NCBI GenBank assembly: GCA_964583605.1
Contig: CAZOWL010000101.1
Location: 1 to 14,853 of the forward strand
DNA: 14,853 nucleotides
Source: CAZOWL01 sp964583605
GTDB taxonomy: Bacteria > Pseudomonadota > Gammaproteobacteria > Chromatiales > Chromatiaceae
Direction: 5' to 3'
The notes beneath the pieces are model-generated. The model made no database searches. It saw only the letters and a list, made by a program, of their open reading frames with translations, and was not told the origin of the DNA. Made by a program: the position numbers and the translations under genes. Below, piece after piece: positions 12,048 through 14,853 of the stretch. Each line of letters opens with the position of its first letter. The stretch's first letter is position 1.

Positions 12048-14369
12048 TCAGCGTTCGAGTGCATCGAGGACGATTGATTCCGTCAGCACCTGCGGCAGCA
12101 CCTTCGGCTCTGCATCCGGGGCATAGTAGACGTAGAGCGGCACGCCGCTGCGGCCGAAGCTGGCCAGGTATTCGGTGATCTCGGTGTCGCGGTTGGTCCA
12201 GTCCCCCTTCAGGTAGAGCAGATCGCGCGCGGCGAACGCCTCGACGACCGCCGGACGCGACAGCGCGACGCGCTCGTTGACCAGGCAGGTGATGCACCAG
12301 GCCGCGGTCATGTTGGCGAATACCGGGCGCCCGGCCTCGCGCGCCGCCTCCAAGCGCTCGGCCGAGAAGGCCGTCGACGTTGGACTCGACCGCCCCGCGG
12401 GCGTGGCCGTCCGCTGTTCCTCGCCCAATGCGCCGCCCGGCCCACCGTCCGAGGCGCCCGGGGCGCTGGGCGCGAGATCGATCGCCAGCCAAAGTGCCGC
12501 GGCCAGAGAGATGCCCGCCGAGATCTGCGCTACCCGCTGCCAGCGCCCTTGGCCGGCGCGCGAGGCCTCCAGCAGCCAAAGGCCGAGCGCAAGGAGGACC
12601 AGGCCTGTCAGCCCGGCGCCGACCCCGATCGGCCCGGCCTGCACGCTCAGCACCCAGAGCAGCCAGGCCGCGGTCGCGAACATCGGGAAGGCCAGCAACT
12701 GCTTGAGATACTCCATCCACTGGCCGGGTCGCGGCAGCCGTCGCGCCAGCGTCGGGCTCAGCGCCAGCAACAGGAAGGGCAGCGCCATGCCGAGCCCCAG
12801 CGTGAGCACCACTGTAAGCGCGGCCGGCCACGGCTGGGCCAGCGCGAAGCCGAGTGCGGCGCCCATGAAGGGGGCGGTACAGGGTGCCGCGACCAGGGCC
12901 GCCAGCGCGCCGGTCATGAAGGCCCCCAGATGGCCGCGGCTCGGTCCGGCGGCACCGATCCCCATCAGGCCGGCGCCGAGCGTGATGGCGCCGGCCAGGC
13001 TGAGGCCAAGGGTCAGGAATAGATAGGCCATCAGGACGACGAAGGTCGGCGACTGCAGCTGGAAGCCCCAGCCGACCGCTGCGCCACCGGCGCGCAAGGC
13101 CAGCAGCAGGATCGCCACCAGCGCGAAGAAGGCGAGCACCCCGGCACTGTAGGCGAGCCCATGCCGGGCGCGCTCGGCGAGGCCCTGCTGGCCCTGCTGG
13201 GCCAAGGCCAGCGCCTTGATCGCCAGCACCGGAAAGACGCAGGGCATCAGGTTCAGCACCAGCCCGCCGAGCAATGCGAACAGCAGCGCCAGCGGCAGCC
13301 CGAGCGCGGCGCCCGCGGGCGCGCCCGCAGTGCCTACGCCCGGACCCGAGCCCGCCGTCGGGCCGGCGGCCAGCTCAGCAATCGGCCCGGATGCGTCGGC
13401 CGGGTTCGCCGAGGCATCCACGGGCAACGCAAGGGTCCCGCCCGTGTGCTCGACGACCAGCAGCCCGGTCGGTGCCGCCGAGGCCGGGGCCTCACCCGGG
13501 GGCAAGGTCATCAGCAGCCGGCCGCCGTCGATCTCCCAGGACTGCGCCGCGGCGTGCTCGAGCAAGCCCCATTGTTCGGCGAAGAAGGCGATCGCGGTGG
13601 GCTCGGCGGGCAGTGCCGCGGCCGGCACGCCGAGGCGCATCGGGTCCTCGTCGCGCGCGAGGGTCGCGGCGATCCGCCCGCTGCTCGGTAGCCGCGCGCG
13701 GGCCTCCGCGAAGAGCTGCGCGCGGGCTGGATCAGCGGCCTCGGCAGCGGTGGCGCGCGTCTCCAGGACCAGCTCGAATTCGCCTTCCTCCGGGATGCAA
13801 TGCTCCTCGCAGACGAGCCAAGTCGCCTCTGCCCGGACCTTGATCGGCTCCCCGGCCGGCCAATCGGCCGCGACCGAGAGCGGGATCAGATGCACGACGC
13901 GTCCAGCGTAGCCATAGTTGGCCAATGGCCCGACGCGGATCAGCGACGGATAGGGCCACTGAATGGCGCCGGCCTCGACCCCCGGCGGGAGGTTCCAGGT
14001 CAGCCGCGGCGGCTCGCCGGAATCACCCGGGTTCTTCCAGTAGGTGTGCCAGTGCGGGCGGATATCGAAGACCAACGCTAGGTCGACGCCGGTGCCTGGC
14101 GCGACGGTTCCGATCTCGGCGACGAGTTGGGCGCGGAGGTGCTCGGTCGCGACCGGCTGGGAGACCCCCAAGCCTTGCACGACGGCCCTGTCGCGGGCAT
14201 CGACTGTCTCGTCCGCATCGCCGGGCAGGGCCAACGCGGGCGCCAGTAACAGGAGCGCCAAGAGCAGCACAGCGATTATGCGAACCGCATGCCAACTCTG
14301 CGATGCGCTTCGCCGGTCGTCGCGCCAGCCGACCAGGGTCGCAGGACTCATGCGGCCCCGCCGGGTCAT
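12048..14369 (-). CDS. dsbD: DsbD/ScsB-family thiol:disulfide interchange protein
   Basis: About 773 residues from ATG 14369. It has a signal peptide (IIAVLLLALLLLAPALA), then a periplasmic N-terminal domain with a cysteine pair in WLVCEEHCIPEEGEF. The membrane core of about eight helices carries the two buried cysteines in NLMPCVFPVLAIKALAL (about Cys377) and VAAPCTAPFMGAALG (about Cys497). A C-terminal thioredoxin domain has active site WCITC (about 692-695). It should carry electrons from cytoplasmic thioredoxin across the membrane to periplasmic partners such as the redoxin encoded 27 bases downstream. The N-terminal domain resembles the ScsB/long DsbD type. The start is uncertain: ATG 14351, ATG 14369 and GTG 14444 are all in frame. 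The GTG has by far the best ribosome-binding site but would give an unusually long tail before the signal helix. Confidence 0.95.
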   Translation of the reverse strand: MTRRGRMSPATLVGWRDDRRSASQSWHAVRIIAVLLLALLLLAPALALPGDADETVDARDRAVVQGLGVSQPVATEHLRAQLVAEIGTVAPGTGVDLALVFDIRPHWHTYWKNPGDSGEPPRLTWNLPPGVEAGAIQWPYPSLIRVGPLANYGYAGRVVHLIPLSVAADWPAGEPIKVRAEATWLVCEEHCIPEEGEFELVLETRATAAEAADPARAQLFAEARARLPSSGRIAATLARDEDPMRLGVPAAALPAEPTAIAFFAEQWGLLEHAAAQSWEIDGGRLLMTLPPGEAPASAAPTGLLVVEHTGGTLALPVDASANPADASGPIAELAAGPTAGSGPGVGTAGAPAGAALGLPLALLFALLGGLVLNLMPCVFPVLAIKALALAQQGQQGLAERARHGLAYSAGVLAFFALVAILLLALRAGGAAVGWGFQLQSPTFVVLMAYLFLTLGLSLAGAITLGAGLMGIGAAGPSRGHLGAFMTGALAALVAAPCTAPFMGAALGFALAQPWPAALTVVLTLGLGMALPFLLLALSPTLARRLPRPGQWMEYLKQLLAFPMFATAAWLLWVLSVQAGPIGVGAGLTGLVLLALGLWLLEASRAGQGRWQRVAQISAGISLAAALWLAIDLAPSAPGASDGGPGGALGEEQRTATPAGRSSPTSTAFSAERLEAAREAGRPVFANMTAAWCITCLVNERVALSRPAVVEAFAARDLLYLKGDWTNRDTEITEYLASFGRSGVPLYVYYAPDAEPKVLPQVLTESIVLDALER

Positions 14370-14441
14370 CCGAGCCGCCCCAGGGTGGGACGCGCACGCA
14401 AGCAGCGGGCGCCGTCGATGTTCATCGGCGACGCAAAGGGG

Positions 14442-14455
14442 CACGTCAGCTCCTC
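14442..14455 (-). promoter_or_regulatory. strong ribosome-binding site with GTG start, alternative DsbD start
   Basis: On the minus strand GAGGAG (14455-14450) lies 5 bases before GTG 14444, which is in frame with DsbD and separated from it by no stop. The two ATG starts nearer the signal helix (14369, 14351) have only GGGG-type sequences. If used, this start adds 25 residues relative to ATG 14369. Confidence 0.45.
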
Positions 14456-14513
14456 TGCATGGCGTCTCTCCTTCGGCGCGGCCACCGTTTCCTGCGATCG
14501 CGCGCATCGGGAT

Positions 14514-14649
14514 CTATTCGACGGCCGCCGCGGTGATCTCGGCCAGCATCTTGTCGATGTCTTCCAATGCTCGGTACATCGCCGGCGAGCGTCCAAGACA
14601 CGGGTGAGATCAGGATCAAGCCGAGGCCGAGCATTCCGAGTTTTTGCAT
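14514..14649 (-). pseudogene. small exported protein, broken (signal peptide and C-terminal tail in different frames)
   Basis: ATG 14649 (GGAG about 11 bases upstream) opens a typical signal peptide, MQKLGMLGLGLILISPVSW ending TLAG. Directly after it a different frame carries a coding-like C-terminal tail, YRALEDIDKMLAEITAAAVE, ending at TAG 14514-14516. The join lies near 14580. This looks like a short exported protein that lost its middle, since a simple one-base frameshift would leave a protein of only about 44 residues. I do not recognise the family. It lies upstream of DsbD on the same strand and may once have headed that operon. The 204 bases from 14650 to the right edge contain no gene I can support. 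Confidence 0.45.
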
Positions 14650-14812
14650 CTGGTCTGTGCTCCAGTTAAGAGCGGCCGTGCCGCCGCAGTCCGAGTGTGC
14701 CTGATCTCGGGCATCAGGTCCGGCGCCATTCCGCTGGCACCCCACGAGAGCTCGAACCAACAGTCAGCGTAACGGACGCGTTCTCAGGCAAGGCCCGTGA
14801 AATAACGAGCCA

Positions 14813-14830
14813 CGTAGGTTGGGTTAGGCG
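14813..14830. repeat. start of an extragenic CGTAGGTTGGGTTAGGCG element
   Basis: CGTAGGTTGGGTTAGGCG resembles one arm of the common intergenic palindrome CGTAGGGTGGGTTAGCGC...AACCCACC known from many proteobacteria (remembered, not searched). The matching second arm would fall beyond or near the right edge. The related motif at 11298-11324 supports this family being present here. Confidence 0.35.
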
Positions 14831-14853
14831 CGCCATCTCGGGCCTTAAGGTCT

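Noticed and set aside
12277..13911. Several plus-strand frames opposite dsbD
   Set aside because: They are rich in Arg, Ala, Pro and Ser, have no motifs, and lie antisense to clear DsbD motifs.
14725..14760. tRNA-like 3' end on the minus strand (GGTTCGAGCTC ... GGTGCCA)
   Set aside because: The T-loop-like sequence has no pairing T-stem, and no acceptor, D or anticodon arm could be found in the preceding bases, so it is probably chance.
1..14853. CRISPR array, transposase or prophage genes
   Set aside because: No regularly spaced direct repeats, no DDE or tyrosine recombinase motifs and no phage structural genes were seen on either strand.

Overview
The window is GC-rich DNA (well above 60% G+C by eye, with strongly GC-ending codons in the real genes) from a Gram-negative proteobacterium. 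The protein content suggests a gammaproteobacterium, perhaps of the Chromatiales (purple sulfur bacteria) type, but that placement is inference from remembered protein similarity. No tRNA, rRNA, insertion sequence, transposase, phage gene or CRISPR array was found.

Layout. Positions 1-1722 are mostly wreckage: the tail of an unidentified gene, a C-terminal remnant of hybrid-cluster protein (hydroxylamine reductase), a remnant of a NapC/NirT-like multihaem cytochrome next to two copies of a 62-bp palindromic repeat, and a secreted peroxiredoxin-like gene without its centre. Positions 1704-5026 hold an intact two-component pair, a membrane histidine kinase (+) and an NtrC-type sigma-54 activator (-), which converge with only 2 bp between their stop codons. 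Positions 5245-6661 hold a stand-alone receiver-domain protein, an ECF sigma factor lacking its N-terminus, and, head to head with it, a gene that has also lost its N-terminus (probably the C-terminal domain of a serine hydrolase). An intact secreted DUF3179 protein follows (6722-7672).

Positions 7697-8761 (-) are a broken DoxX / carboxymuconolactone-decarboxylase / flavodoxin-type oxidoreductase operon in which all three members have lost internal or terminal pieces. Next come an intact 95-residue exported protein with three short repeats and an AT-rich, palindrome-bearing upstream region. Positions 9430-11223 (-) are a decayed restriction locus: an HsdR C-terminal module fused to an unrecognised N-terminus, a broken YgjP/M48-like metallohydrolase, and a glycosidase fragment. 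Positions 11400-14444 (-) are an intact envelope redox operon, a DsbD/ScsB-type thiol:disulfide interchange protein followed by a secreted redoxin. A broken small exported protein and a repeat-like end close the window.

The main theme is the contrast between complete genes (kinase, sigma-54 activator, receiver protein, DUF3179, 95-aa repeat protein, redoxin, DsbD) and about a dozen genes in which recognisable ends survive but interiors or one terminus are missing. This is either deletion-driven gene erosion at an accessory locus or a systematic assembly problem. The sequence alone cannot separate these.
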